A stretch of DNA of 34,008 bases, taken from NCBI GenBank assembly GCA_021205245.1, contig JAJPXZ010000197.1, positions 1 through 34,008 on the forward strand, read 5' to 3'. The notes beneath the pieces are model-generated. The model did not search any database. It was not told where the DNA came from and worked only from the letters and a program-made list of their open reading frames with translations. The position numbers and the translations under genes were made by a program. Every line of letters begins with the position of its first letter. Position 1 is the first letter of the stretch. Origin of the DNA: Planctomycetaceae bacterium (GTDB lineage Bacteria > Planctomycetota > SZUA-567). This document shows, piece after piece, positions 7,352 through 14,825 of this stretch.

Positions 7352-8275
7352 TTACCGTTCCCGAATCACCATCTCCACCCCAAACCTCCCGGCGACATCG
7401 TCTAGCCAGCGTTTGGCATCGCCGGGATAGCCGGCGGTGGGTTTGAGATCGGCGATGCGATCGCAAAACCACGCGTTCAACTCCGCCATCGCCCGTTCGC
7501 GCGCATACTTTGCCGCCAGGCTGGCGAGGGCGGTGACGAAAGAGTCGCGGTCGGCCTTGGGCCGGAAGATGATTTCCGCATCGCCGCCGGTGCGCTTGAG
7601 GATATAGCGCGAACTCTCCGCTCCCGCCTCCATTTCCCGAACCCACAAGCCGGGAAAGAGGCCGGTGAGGAAGGGGAGGTAATCGTTGCGGCCACCCTGT
7701 TTGTCGACAACGACCAGCAGGCGATCATCGGCAAAGCGTTCGACCAGCCGGACAATGTGTCTGCCGGTCTCCATCAGGAGGGCCTGGTTCTTGTTCAGGC
7801 CGTCGGCGTAGCGCTTGTTCAAGGCCGGTTCGTATAGAAGCGCCGCCTCGAGGTGAACCGGCTCGACCCCGGCCCCGTCGCAGCAGCCCCGCACCCGCGA
7901 CTGGACAAAGGCCATGTCGTCGATGCCGACGTGGACCGGAAACGGATCGATGGCGCAGCTGTAGCACGGATGCGCGGCTTCGCCCCCGAGCACGGTCAGG
8001 ATCGGCACTGCCCGCCCCTCGGTCAGCCAGCCGAGTGCGCCGAGGGTTAATTCCATGGCGGCGAGGCCACCGGTCCGGTAGAGGATTTTACTGTCCGAGA
8101 CGACAGCTCGCCGCTCGCCTTTGAGCCAGCTCCGGTCGACGCCGGAGGCGAGGCGTTCCCACGGCGAGTCCGGCCGCCAGCCCCGAGGCACAGCCAGCGC
8201 CGCCGACGCGGTCGCCAGCGGACCCACTACCGGACCAAGGCCGGCCTCGTCGATGCCCGCGACTATAAAACCCAT
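7352..8275 (-). CDS. RNase HII-like (RNase H superfamily) protein, divergent
   Basis: The 307-residue protein resembles RNase HII, which nicks at ribonucleotides in DNA. It has the opening GIDEAGLGPVVGPL (D9, E10), SDSK at 60-63 like the DSKKL motif, an Asp at 191 (VVVDKQGGRNDY), and DSFVTALASLAAKYARERAM (244-263), the AAASILAKVxRD-like helix with D242/D244 before it. The acidic residues therefore look retained. However, the canonical GRG that reads the RNA-DNA junction is GLG (G12-L13-G14), and about 100 extra residues (100-190) separate the motifs. Activity on RNA-DNA is thus uncertain. The ATG overlaps the upstream ispH-ubiA gene by 13 bp, so the two are coupled. Confidence 0.75.
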   Translation of the reverse strand: MGFIVAGIDEAGLGPVVGPLATASAALAVPRGWRPDSPWERLASGVDRSWLKGERRAVVSDSKILYRTGGLAAMELTLGALGWLTEGRAVPILTVLGGEAAHPCYSCAIDPFPVHVGIDDMAFVQSRVRGCCDGAGVEPVHLEAALLYEPALNKRYADGLNKNQALLMETGRHIVRLVERFADDRLLVVVDKQGGRNDYLPFLTGLFPGLWVREMEAGAESSRYILKRTGGDAEIIFRPKADRDSFVTALASLAAKYARERAMAELNAWFCDRIADLKPTAGYPGDAKRWLDDVAGRFGVEMVIRER

Positions 8276-9975
8276 AGCGCCCCTCCCGCCAACACTCCCG
8301 CGCCGATGCCCAGACAGTCGACAGCCGCCTGCAGCCAAACCGCGTCCAAGACCGGCCGCAGCCGCAGCCGCCGCAGGAGCCACAGCCCCCACAGCGGAAC
8401 GGGAATCGTCGGGACAGCTCCGAAAAGCGACAAGCACAAGGCTGCGATAAACGACCCCCTCGCCAGCCGCCGTGCGGGAAGCAACCCAAGCTGGCCCGGC
8501 AGGGTGCCGATACCCATCAGCCTGTCGCTGGCCACGTCGTGCAAATCGACAAGCAACGTGCCGCCGAGGCAGACGAAGGCGGCCCACAGTCCGGCTCCGG
8601 CCACGCCGTACCACGGCGCGCCGCCGAGTCCGACCGGCACGGCGACAAGGACAGCCCAAGCCAACGCCATCACCCAGTTCCGCAGGGTGGCGGCGGCGAT
8701 GCGAAAATGGCTTCCGTCCGCCATCGCCCGGGTGACATAGGCGTAGAGGGCGGTCACGAGGACGGCGGCGGTGAAAAGAACGAAGTCGCCCGGACCAGTC
8801 AGGGCGGCGCAGGCGAGGCACAGCGCGGCGGCAGCCCAGGCCAGCCCCAGGAGCGCTCCCCGCCGTTTTTGGTAAAAAAGATCTGCCCCCGACCAGCGCC
8901 GCGCTTGGGCATAAACAGGGCTGCGTCGATTCAACGTATGGGCAAAAAAGACGTAGGCACCTACAGCCACGGCCAGCAAGGGGATGGCCGAACCGAGTAG
9001 GGCGCATTGCGCCGCCACAGCCAGCCCGGCGGCTGACAAAGCGGTCGTCACCCGCGCCCGGGCCATCTGCGCCAGGCAGCGCCGCGCCAGGTCGAGCGGC
9101 CCGGAACGGCCCCAGGGGCGGAGCCGGTTGACGACCTCCTGGGTGAGCCAGCCCGGCGTGCTGGCTCCGGATGTGACCCCGACAGTGCGGTAACCGGCAA
9201 AGTCGTCCCGGCGGAGATCGTCCGCAGTTTCCACCAGAATAGCCGGTTTGCCGCGCGCCATCACTGCCTCGGCAAGGCGGCGGGTGTTGGCGCTGTTTTT
9301 GCCGCCCACCACCACCACCGCTTCGGTGCGGTCGGCGAGGCGTTCGGCTTCGCGCTGGCGCTCGTGGGTGGCGCGGCAGATCGTGTCTTTCACCGTCGCG
9401 GTCGGAAAGCAGCGTCGAAGCGTCGACGTCATCTCCTCGAACAGGGCGACATTGAAGGTGGTTTGGGCCAACAGCAGGACGTCGCGTTCGGGCGGAATAT
9501 CGAGTTCTTCAATATCGTCCGGTCCAGCCACGACCCGGCAGTCTGCGCCGGCGCAGGCGGCAACGGCCTTGACCTCGGCGTGGTCGGCATCGCCGGCCAG
9601 CAGGACGAGCGCTCCCCGCGCCGCCGCAGCGGCGACGAGTCGCTGGTTATAGGCGACGTGAGCACAGGTGGCGTCGACCAGGGTCAGGCCACGGTCGAGC
9701 CATTCCTGCCGCTGATCGGGCGAAACGCCATGGGCGCGAACCAGCATGGGTTTTTTCGTCGTATGCGGACTGTTCGGATCAGCGGAATGGGCCCGTTCAT
9801 CATCGGCGGTGGGTGTGATGCCGTGCAGGGCGAGTAGCTCGACTGCCGCGCCATTGTGGACCAGCGGGCCGGCGCTTTGCAAGCCGCCGTGCTGTTCCGA
9901 TGCGGCCAGGGCAATCCGCATGGCGCGTTTGACCCCGTCGCAGAATCCGGATATATGGGCGATGATGACGCGCAT
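8263..9975 (-). CDS. ispH: Fusion: IspH (HMBPP reductase) + UbiA-type prenyltransferase
   Basis: Residues 1-290 are IspH, the last step of the MEP pathway (HMBPP to IPP/DMAPP). The three cluster cysteines C12 (GFCDGVKRA), C104 (DATCAHV) and C200 (DTICRATHERQ) are present. So are H40 (GPLVHNG), H132 and E134 (DHAEV), T172/T173 (AQTTF) and GVTSGASTP. Residues ~300-570 are a multi-helix UbiA-like membrane domain with LRNWVMALAW and the second aspartate motif DLHDVASDRLMGIGTLP. The first NDxxDxxxD motif is not recognisable; NRRSPVYAQARRW stands in its place. One continuous frame covers both. The gene is 11 bp after the proline-rich gene and overlaps the RNase HII-like gene. The fusion suggests prenyl units may be channelled to a membrane acceptor; the acceptor is unknown. 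Confidence 0.85.
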   Translation of the reverse strand: MRVIIAHISGFCDGVKRAMRIALAASEQHGGLQSAGPLVHNGAAVELLALHGITPTADDERAHSADPNSPHTTKKPMLVRAHGVSPDQRQEWLDRGLTLVDATCAHVAYNQRLVAAAAARGALVLLAGDADHAEVKAVAACAGADCRVVAGPDDIEELDIPPERDVLLLAQTTFNVALFEEMTSTLRRCFPTATVKDTICRATHERQREAERLADRTEAVVVVGGKNSANTRRLAEAVMARGKPAILVETADDLRRDDFAGYRTVGVTSGASTPGWLTQEVVNRLRPWGRSGPLDLARRCLAQMARARVTTALSAAGLAVAAQCALLGSAIPLLAVAVGAYVFFAHTLNRRSPVYAQARRWSGADLFYQKRRGALLGLAWAAAALCLACAALTGPGDFVLFTAAVLVTALYAYVTRAMADGSHFRIAAATLRNWVMALAWAVLVAVPVGLGGAPWYGVAGAGLWAAFVCLGGTLLVDLHDVASDRLMGIGTLPGQLGLLPARRLARGSFIAALCLSLFGAVPTIPVPLWGLWLLRRLRLRPVLDAVWLQAAVDCLGIGAGVLAGGALWVL

Positions 9976-9986
9976 GAAAGGTGGGG

Positions 9987-11138
9987 CTAGTCCTGCAATC
10001 GAATCAGCCGGTGGATAATTTCGTCCCTGGCTTCGCCGGCATTCTCGAGTTCCGGTTCGAGTTCGCGCAGCACCTCCTCCATGTCCAGCTTCCGGTTCGC
10101 CAAGAGGTACGCCCCCTTGAAGAAGGCGGAACCGCGCGCGCCCGGCAGGACGGCGGTGACGACCGGCCCGGCCTCGGCGGAGGTGATGTGGAGATAGCGT
10201 TCGGCCGCGTCGCGGTCGAGGTCGGCGAGGTCGGCCGGGATGCTTTCGGTTTTCACATGCTCAAAGCCGGTGGACTGGTGGTCCGGAAGCGGGGTCAGGA
10301 AAACCAGGGTGCCGATTTCGGGAATCGCGGCCAGTTCTTTTTCAAGATCGTATCCTGAGTCGAGCCAATACACCCCGTCCCCCAAGACTTCAAGATTGGC
10401 AATCCGGGGCAGCGGCGCGCTGGCAGGTACCGGAGCGTCCTCGCCTGTTTCGGGGGTAGCCACCACGAGCGAGCCGGACTCGTCCGGTTGGGTCGCGGCG
10501 GGTTGTTCGGTCGATTCCTCGTCTTCAGTCACGACAGGCGCGATGGTATCCTGCTCGGGTTGGGACGACGGTTCGTCAATGGCCTCAACTTCTTCCGGTA
10601 CGACGATGGCTTCAATCGCTTCCGCTTCCGGCTCGGGCAATGCCTCGGCCGGGGGCGGTACTGTTTCGTCGGCAGGTACGACTTCTTCAGGTACAGGTTC
10701 GGCCGGGGTCGGTTCTTCTGGTATCACTACCGGATCCGCTTCCACCTCCGGCTCGGCCGGGACAGGCGTTTCTTCAACCGGAACAGGTATGGTCACCGGT
10801 TCAGGCGGACGCAGTGCGCCCGTGGGGACGGACTCGCCGTCGGCGGGCGTATGAATCCTGTCCAGGGTCGCCGTCGGGTCGAGCGGCTGCGGGACAGGCA
10901 GCGGCACGACAACCGGTTCGGGCTGGACCGGCGTCTCGGGCAGCGGCGGGTCTTCAGGCGCCACTGCCTGGGCAGGCGGCGGTTCCGTCGGCGGTTCGAG
11001 TGGTATGGAAACGCTGGGTTGCAAGGGTTGGTGCGCCGGCAATTGCGGCGGCACGGCGTAGACCAGCAGAACGATAAGCAGGAACAACGCCAGTATATGA
11101 GCGGCCAAACGGCTCTTGGTCCCGATCTTGCTGCGCAT
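9987..11138 (-). CDS. Membrane-anchored Pro/Glu-rich protein with tyrosine-phosphatase-like C-terminal domain
   Basis: I choose the ATG at 11138 (383 residues) because GGAGGA lies 8 bases upstream and the longer frame adds only an implausible N-terminus. Residues 11-29 (LAAHILALFLLIVLLVYAVP) form a TM anchor. Residues ~45-244 are Pro, Glu, Val and Thr repeats, a TonB-like periplasmic stalk. The last ~139 residues (from 245) look like a dual-specificity phosphatase fold: VYWLDSGYDLEKELAAIPEI, IGTLVFLTPL, ESIPADLADLD, then PVVTAVLPGARGSAFFKGAYLL where PVLVHCxxGxxRTG would be. The Cys position is V330 and the Arg position G336, so it should be inactive. The fold call is my own alignment by eye and moderate in confidence. 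It starts a three-gene operon with a perfect TATAAT. Confidence 0.75.
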   Translation of the reverse strand: MRSKIGTKSRLAAHILALFLLIVLLVYAVPPQLPAHQPLQPSVSIPLEPPTEPPPAQAVAPEDPPLPETPVQPEPVVVPLPVPQPLDPTATLDRIHTPADGESVPTGALRPPEPVTIPVPVEETPVPAEPEVEADPVVIPEEPTPAEPVPEEVVPADETVPPPAEALPEPEAEAIEAIVVPEEVEAIDEPSSQPEQDTIAPVVTEDEESTEQPAATQPDESGSLVVATPETGEDAPVPASAPLPRIANLEVLGDGVYWLDSGYDLEKELAAIPEIGTLVFLTPLPDHQSTGFEHVKTESIPADLADLDRDAAERYLHITSAEAGPVVTAVLPGARGSAFFKGAYLLANRKLDMEEVLRELEPELENAGEARDEIIHRLIRLQD

Positions 11139-11172
11139 GTGCACATTCCTCCGGAAATCATGATCCCTCGGA

Positions 11173-11201
11173 ATTATAGGCATCTGGACGGGATTCTGAA
11201 A
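11173..11201 (-). promoter_or_regulatory. Promoter of the minus-strand operon (11138 to 7352)
   Basis: The minus strand reads TATAAT at 11178-11173, 35 bases before the ATG. The -35 region at 17-bp spacing (TTTCAG, 11201-11196) is weak. It is divergent from the gph promoter. Confidence 0.5.
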
Positions 11202-11218
11202 GAGAATTGTTTCAGAAC

Positions 11219-11247
11219 TTGACCCGCAAATCAGGCAGCGGGATAAT
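11219..11247 (+). promoter_or_regulatory. gph promoter (sigma70-like)
   Basis: TTGACC (11219-11224), 17-base spacer, GATAAT (11242-11247): each box matches consensus at five of six bases. Transcription should start near 11254, just before the hairpin at 11259. Confidence 0.6.
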
Positions 11248-11258
11248 AGGCGCTTCAC

Positions 11259-11280
11259 GCCGGCCCGAGCCGGCCTTTTT
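11259..11280 (+). terminator. Terminator-like hairpin in the gph leader
   Basis: Stem GCCGGC/GCCGGC (11259-11264 with 11269-11274), loop CCGA, followed by C and five T. It lies after the gph promoter and 29 bases before the gph Shine-Dalgarno, so it may attenuate gph or protect the 5' end. Confidence 0.55.
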
Positions 11281-11317
11281 CATGAATCGGTCCGTTTTGA
11301 CAGAGTTTGGAGATGTG

Positions 11318-11971
11318 ATGGGGTATAGAGCGGCGGTATTCGATCTCGACGGCACCCTGGCCGACACGCTGGAGGACCTGGCCGACAGCATGAACGTCAC
11401 CCTGGCATCGTTCGGTCTGCCCACTCATCCGCTCGAGCCATACCGGTATTATGTCGGTAAGGGGATGCTTAACCTGGCCCGTTCCGCCGCGCCGGAAGGG
11501 ACGGAAGAGGATATCCTGGTCAGCATCCGCGACCGCATGGTCGACCATTACCGCCACAACTGGTGCCACAAAACCCGCCCCTACGACGGCATCCCGGATC
11601 TTCTGGTTGCACTGAAAAAGAAGGGACTGCGGCTGGCGGTGCTGTCCAACAAGCCGGACGAGTTCACCAAGGACATGGTGAAAAAGTTTTTTCCCAATGT
11701 GTTCGAATTCGTCGCCGGCGCGCGGGACGGCGTGCCGATTAAGCCAGACCCCACCGCCGCCGCCTTTATCGCCCAGGTGTTCGGCCTCGAGCCGTCGGAC
11801 TGTCTCTACTTCGGCGACACCAACACCGACATGAAGACCGGCCGCGCCGCCGGCATGTTTACGATTGGCGTGTCGTGGGGATTCCGCGAGGTTCGGGAGT
11901 TGACCGAAGCCGGCGCGCAGGCCATCATCGACACCCCGGCCGAAGCGCTCCGGTATCTCGATAAGGCATAA
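11318..11971 (+). CDS. gph: HAD-family phosphoglycolate phosphatase-type hydrolase
   Basis: The 217-residue HAD phosphatase has motif I AVFDLDGTLADT (nucleophile and acid/base Asp), motif II LAVLSNKP, and motifs III/IV IKPDPTAAA and YFGDTNTDMKTGRAAG. The helical cap between (DLADSMNVTLASFGLP) is the Gph/PGMB type. Relatives hydrolyse 2-phosphoglycolate formed by DNA repair or oxygenase activity, or similar small sugar phosphates; sequence does not decide. A longer frame exists upstream (to 11207), but GGAGATGTG before the ATG at 11318 and the family start MGYRAAVFDLDGT favour the shorter form. A NuoB-like gene begins 17 bp after it in the same direction. Confidence 0.88.
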   Translation: MGYRAAVFDLDGTLADTLEDLADSMNVTLASFGLPTHPLEPYRYYVGKGMLNLARSAAPEGTEEDILVSIRDRMVDHYRHNWCHKTRPYDGIPDLLVALKKKGLRLAVLSNKPDEFTKDMVKKFFPNVFEFVAGARDGVPIKPDPTAAAFIAQVFGLEPSDCLYFGDTNTDMKTGRAAGMFTIGVSWGFREVRELTEAGAQAIIDTPAEALRYLDKA

Positions 11972-11988
11972 CGCAAAGGAATGAGGCA

Positions 11989-12735
11989 ATGGGCATTCTG
12001 CTGGAACGCATCCGCCAGAAACACCGCACCATGGCGTATCCAAACGGCCCGGCTCCGGACCTTCCCGAACGCTGGCTCGGCTACCCCGAGGTCGACGCGG
12101 CATTGCTCCGGGACGCCCCGCCCGCCGACTATTGCCCCACCGGCGCGCTCGCGACTGGCGAAGCGGCCGGCCTCGATCTCGGCCGCTGTATTTTCTGCGG
12201 CCGCTGCGCCGACGCGGCTCCGGCCGGAGCGGTACGGTTCACCCGGGGCTATGCCATGGGCAGATTTACGCGCGACGAACTTACGCTGCCCGGAGGCGCG
12301 TCGATAGTTGCCGATTCCGACCGGCTCCGGATGATTCGTTCCCTCTTCGGTAAATCGTTGAAGCTCCGCCAGGTCTCTGCCGGCGGCTGCAACGCCTGCG
12401 AAGCCGACTGCAACGTCCTCGGCACCCTGGCATGGGACATGGGCCGTTTCGGCATTTCTTTTGTCGCCTCGCCCCGCCATGCCGACGGCATCCTCGTCAC
12501 CGGCCCGGTGACCGACAACATGAAGCTGGCGTTGGAAAAGACCTATGCCGCGACGCCCAGCCCCAAGGTGGTTATCGCCGTGGGCGCGTGCGCGGTGTCT
12601 GGCGGGCTGTATGGCGACGGCAGCGGCAAGGGACGGCTCGAATCAATGCTGCCGGTGGACCTCTATGTCCCCGGCTGCCCGCCGCATCCGCTGGTCATTT
12701 TGGAAAGTTTGCTGCGGTTGTTGGGGCGGGTGTAA
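11989..12735 (+). CDS. Ferredoxin-NuoB/HycG-like [4Fe-4S] protein, orphan
   Basis: The C-terminal half (about 120-248) is the NADH-quinone oxidoreductase 20 kDa/energy-converting hydrogenase small-subunit fold. It has GGCNACEADC (C134, C137), GACAVSGGLYGD (C201) and VPGCPPHPLVI (C230), giving the four ligands of one [4Fe-4S] cluster in the HycG/EchC style. The N-terminal ~90 residues resemble a HycF/NuoI ferredoxin: C49 (YCPTGAL) plus C67, C70 and C73 (RCIFCGRC). The fourth Cys of the second motif is A77 and the first motif keeps only C49, so only one cluster is likely. Such proteins normally pair with a NuoD/HycE large subunit and membrane subunits; none is in the window. AAGGAATGAGG precedes the ATG. 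Role unknown. Confidence 0.85.
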   Translation: MGILLERIRQKHRTMAYPNGPAPDLPERWLGYPEVDAALLRDAPPADYCPTGALATGEAAGLDLGRCIFCGRCADAAPAGAVRFTRGYAMGRFTRDELTLPGGASIVADSDRLRMIRSLFGKSLKLRQVSAGGCNACEADCNVLGTLAWDMGRFGISFVASPRHADGILVTGPVTDNMKLALEKTYAATPSPKVVIAVGACAVSGGLYGDGSGKGRLESMLPVDLYVPGCPPHPLVILESLLRLLGRV

Positions 12736-12763
12736 AACCCGTTTCTTCCTCCCCCATCGTCAC

Positions 12764-14764
12764 CTACGAATCCAAAGCCATCAGCATCGACTGCAATTTC
12801 TCCATCGGCAGTCCAGCAACATTCGACAAGCTGCCCCGCACCTGTTTGACCAGGAACCCGGTCTGCACCCCGTATGCCCCCGCTTTGTCCATCGGATCCC
12901 CACTGGCGACATAGTCGGCGATTTCGCGGGCAGAAAGGTTGCGGAACTCCACCTCTGTCTCTTCCACATCCGACATGGCCTGGCCGGTCGCCGAATCCCA
13001 CACAGCCAATCCGGTCACCACCGTGTGCGACCGCCCCGACAGCCGCTCCAGCATGTCCGCCGCTTCGGCCGCGTCGGCCGGCTTGCCGAGGATTTCGCCG
13101 TCCAACGACACCACCGTGTCGGCGGCGATGACGACTTCAGACGGGCGGGCGGCGTTCGCTGCCGCCTTCGCCTTGGTCTGGGCCAAACGGAGCGCGGTAT
13201 CCAGCGGCGTTTCATCCACATTCGGTTCTTCATTCACGTCCATCGCCTCGGTGCGGACAGAGCCGACCAGGGCTGACAGCAGTTCCAGCCGCCTTGGGCT
13301 GGCGCTGGCGAGGAAGAACGGCCGCGTCGCCAGGGGCGCGTGGCGGCGCACCATTGTCGCCGCGAAGATGTCGCCGACCCGTTGCCGCTTCGGATTGAAA
13401 AAGGTCGCAATCGCCCCAAGCAACCCGGGGAAGGCGATGCCAAGCGGGTACATATCAATACCCCGGAACAGATTCCGCACCGCCGCCTGCACCATGGTGG
13501 GCGGGCCGCCAAGGACCGACCGCACCCGCAACCCGGCCAGATATTTTCCCGGCGTGCAGCCGTACAAGCCTTCGGCCAAACCCATGAACACGGTGAGGCC
13601 GAGCAGGTTTATCCAAAAGATATCCTGGATATCGCCAAGGGACATAAGGTCGGTGAGGATGAAGATGTCGCCGCTGGCGACATGGTAGACGCCCATGGCA
13701 AAGGACGCGAGCAGCCAGTCGATCCCCAAGGCAGCGCCGCGGCTGAGGAGATCCGGCGGGCGGGCCGGAAAATTACGGGATATCACCCGCGACCGGCGGC
13801 AATAAATGATGAACAAGGCAGCCAGTGCGGCAAAGGTGACGAGTCCGGTCAAACGCGACCAGTCGAATCCGGACGGCATGCCCTGCACCAGGGTTTGCGC
13901 CGGCTCATCAGAGTCGCCCCGCCACAAGGTGGCACCCGTCAGCGAGGTGGCGAGCCAAAAAGTCTGCCCATCAGCCGCCGCAGCCGCAACGCCGAGGGCG
14001 GTGGTTAGTCGCTCGGTCGTTGGCGCGGACGGTGCGGTCCGTTGCCAGTCGTCGTCGTCCCAGCGGAGCGACGCGATGCGCGGCCGTGTATCCCGGAGCG
14101 GGTCGGGGACGATGGCGGCGAGGTGGAGACCGTCGCCGTCACCGTAGACGGCAAAGCCGTCGGAGCCGCCGACCGGGATGGGCTGGAGTTCCCGCCAGAC
14201 GCCATTGTCACGGACGGCGTGGCGCATTAGCCCGTCGCCAAGGTGGTTGTCGCGGGTGCTCCACAAGAGGTGCAGTTCGTCACCGAGCGGCACGAGTTCG
14301 GCTCGGGCTACCGCGCCGGGCGCGGCGATGGGGACGGGGTGGCGCGTCCATTCCTGGTTGTCGCCGACTGTCGCTTCGTAGAAAGCCCCGTCCTCGTGGT
14401 GGAGGGCGAGGGGTTCGCCGTCCCACCACGCGAGTGCGCCCATGTTCCAGCGGGCGTCGGGCAGGGCGAGGCTGGCGGCATCGTCACCGAGGCGGTTGAG
14501 CGCGCCGTCACGGGTCAGGACCAGCGGCATACCGTTCTGGTCGAGGGCGAGGCCGGTGAGTTGTCCGTTATAGCGGCCAAACGCGCCGGCCTGGCCGGAG
14601 GCGGCGTCGATGGAAAAGAGTTGGAAAACACCGGTGCCGCCGGGTTCGACCTGCACGCCGGCGACCAGCCGGGGCGAAGCGCCGGCAGCCATATGGGGTG
14701 AATGGGGGATATCCGCCGCCAGCGCGGAGGCGGAGAGGAAAATCAGCAGGAGAAATGCAGGCAT
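12764..14764 (-). CDS. Fusion: exported propeller-like domain + RDD membrane domain + Maf nucleotide pyrophosphatase
   Basis: One frame of 666 residues joins three parts. Residues 1-16 (MPAFLLLIFLSASALA) are a signal peptide. Residues ~25-310 contain WW/DG-rich strands (LAWWDGEPLALHHEDG, LHLLWSTRDNHLGDGL), suggesting a beta-propeller outside the membrane. A helix (FAALAALFIIYC) leads into an RDD domain (~345-480) with RGAALGIDWLLASF and GCTPGKYLAGLRV. Residues 483-666 are a complete Maf: LASASPRRLELLSAL, AADTVVSLDGEILGKP, MLERLSGRSHTVVTG, DPMDKAGAYGVQ and NVAGLPMEKL. Maf hydrolyses dTTP, UTP or modified NTPs. Only ~5 residues separate RDD from Maf, with no stop. The ATG at 14764 is chosen over a TTG at 14800 because it starts the signal peptide. 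It is downstream of the RACE gene. Confidence 0.85.
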   Translation of the reverse strand: MPAFLLLIFLSASALAADIPHSPHMAAGASPRLVAGVQVEPGGTGVFQLFSIDAASGQAGAFGRYNGQLTGLALDQNGMPLVLTRDGALNRLGDDAASLALPDARWNMGALAWWDGEPLALHHEDGAFYEATVGDNQEWTRHPVPIAAPGAVARAELVPLGDELHLLWSTRDNHLGDGLMRHAVRDNGVWRELQPIPVGGSDGFAVYGDGDGLHLAAIVPDPLRDTRPRIASLRWDDDDWQRTAPSAPTTERLTTALGVAAAAADGQTFWLATSLTGATLWRGDSDEPAQTLVQGMPSGFDWSRLTGLVTFAALAALFIIYCRRSRVISRNFPARPPDLLSRGAALGIDWLLASFAMGVYHVASGDIFILTDLMSLGDIQDIFWINLLGLTVFMGLAEGLYGCTPGKYLAGLRVRSVLGGPPTMVQAAVRNLFRGIDMYPLGIAFPGLLGAIATFFNPKRQRVGDIFAATMVRRHAPLATRPFFLASASPRRLELLSALVGSVRTEAMDVNEEPNVDETPLDTALRLAQTKAKAAANAARPSEVVIAADTVVSLDGEILGKPADAAEAADMLERLSGRSHTVVTGLAVWDSATGQAMSDVEETEVEFRNLSAREIADYVASGDPMDKAGAYGVQTGFLVKQVRGSLSNVAGLPMEKLQSMLMALDS

Positions 14765-14825
14765 AGAACTTCCGTCATCAAGGTTAATGGACAAGACCAA
14801 TGGGAATGATCAATTGTTCACGAAA

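Noticed and set aside
10488-11222. Arg/Phe-rich frame opposite the proline-rich gene
   Set aside because: Its RFR/RFRRRFEWY repeats are simply the complement of the Pro/Glu codon repeats.
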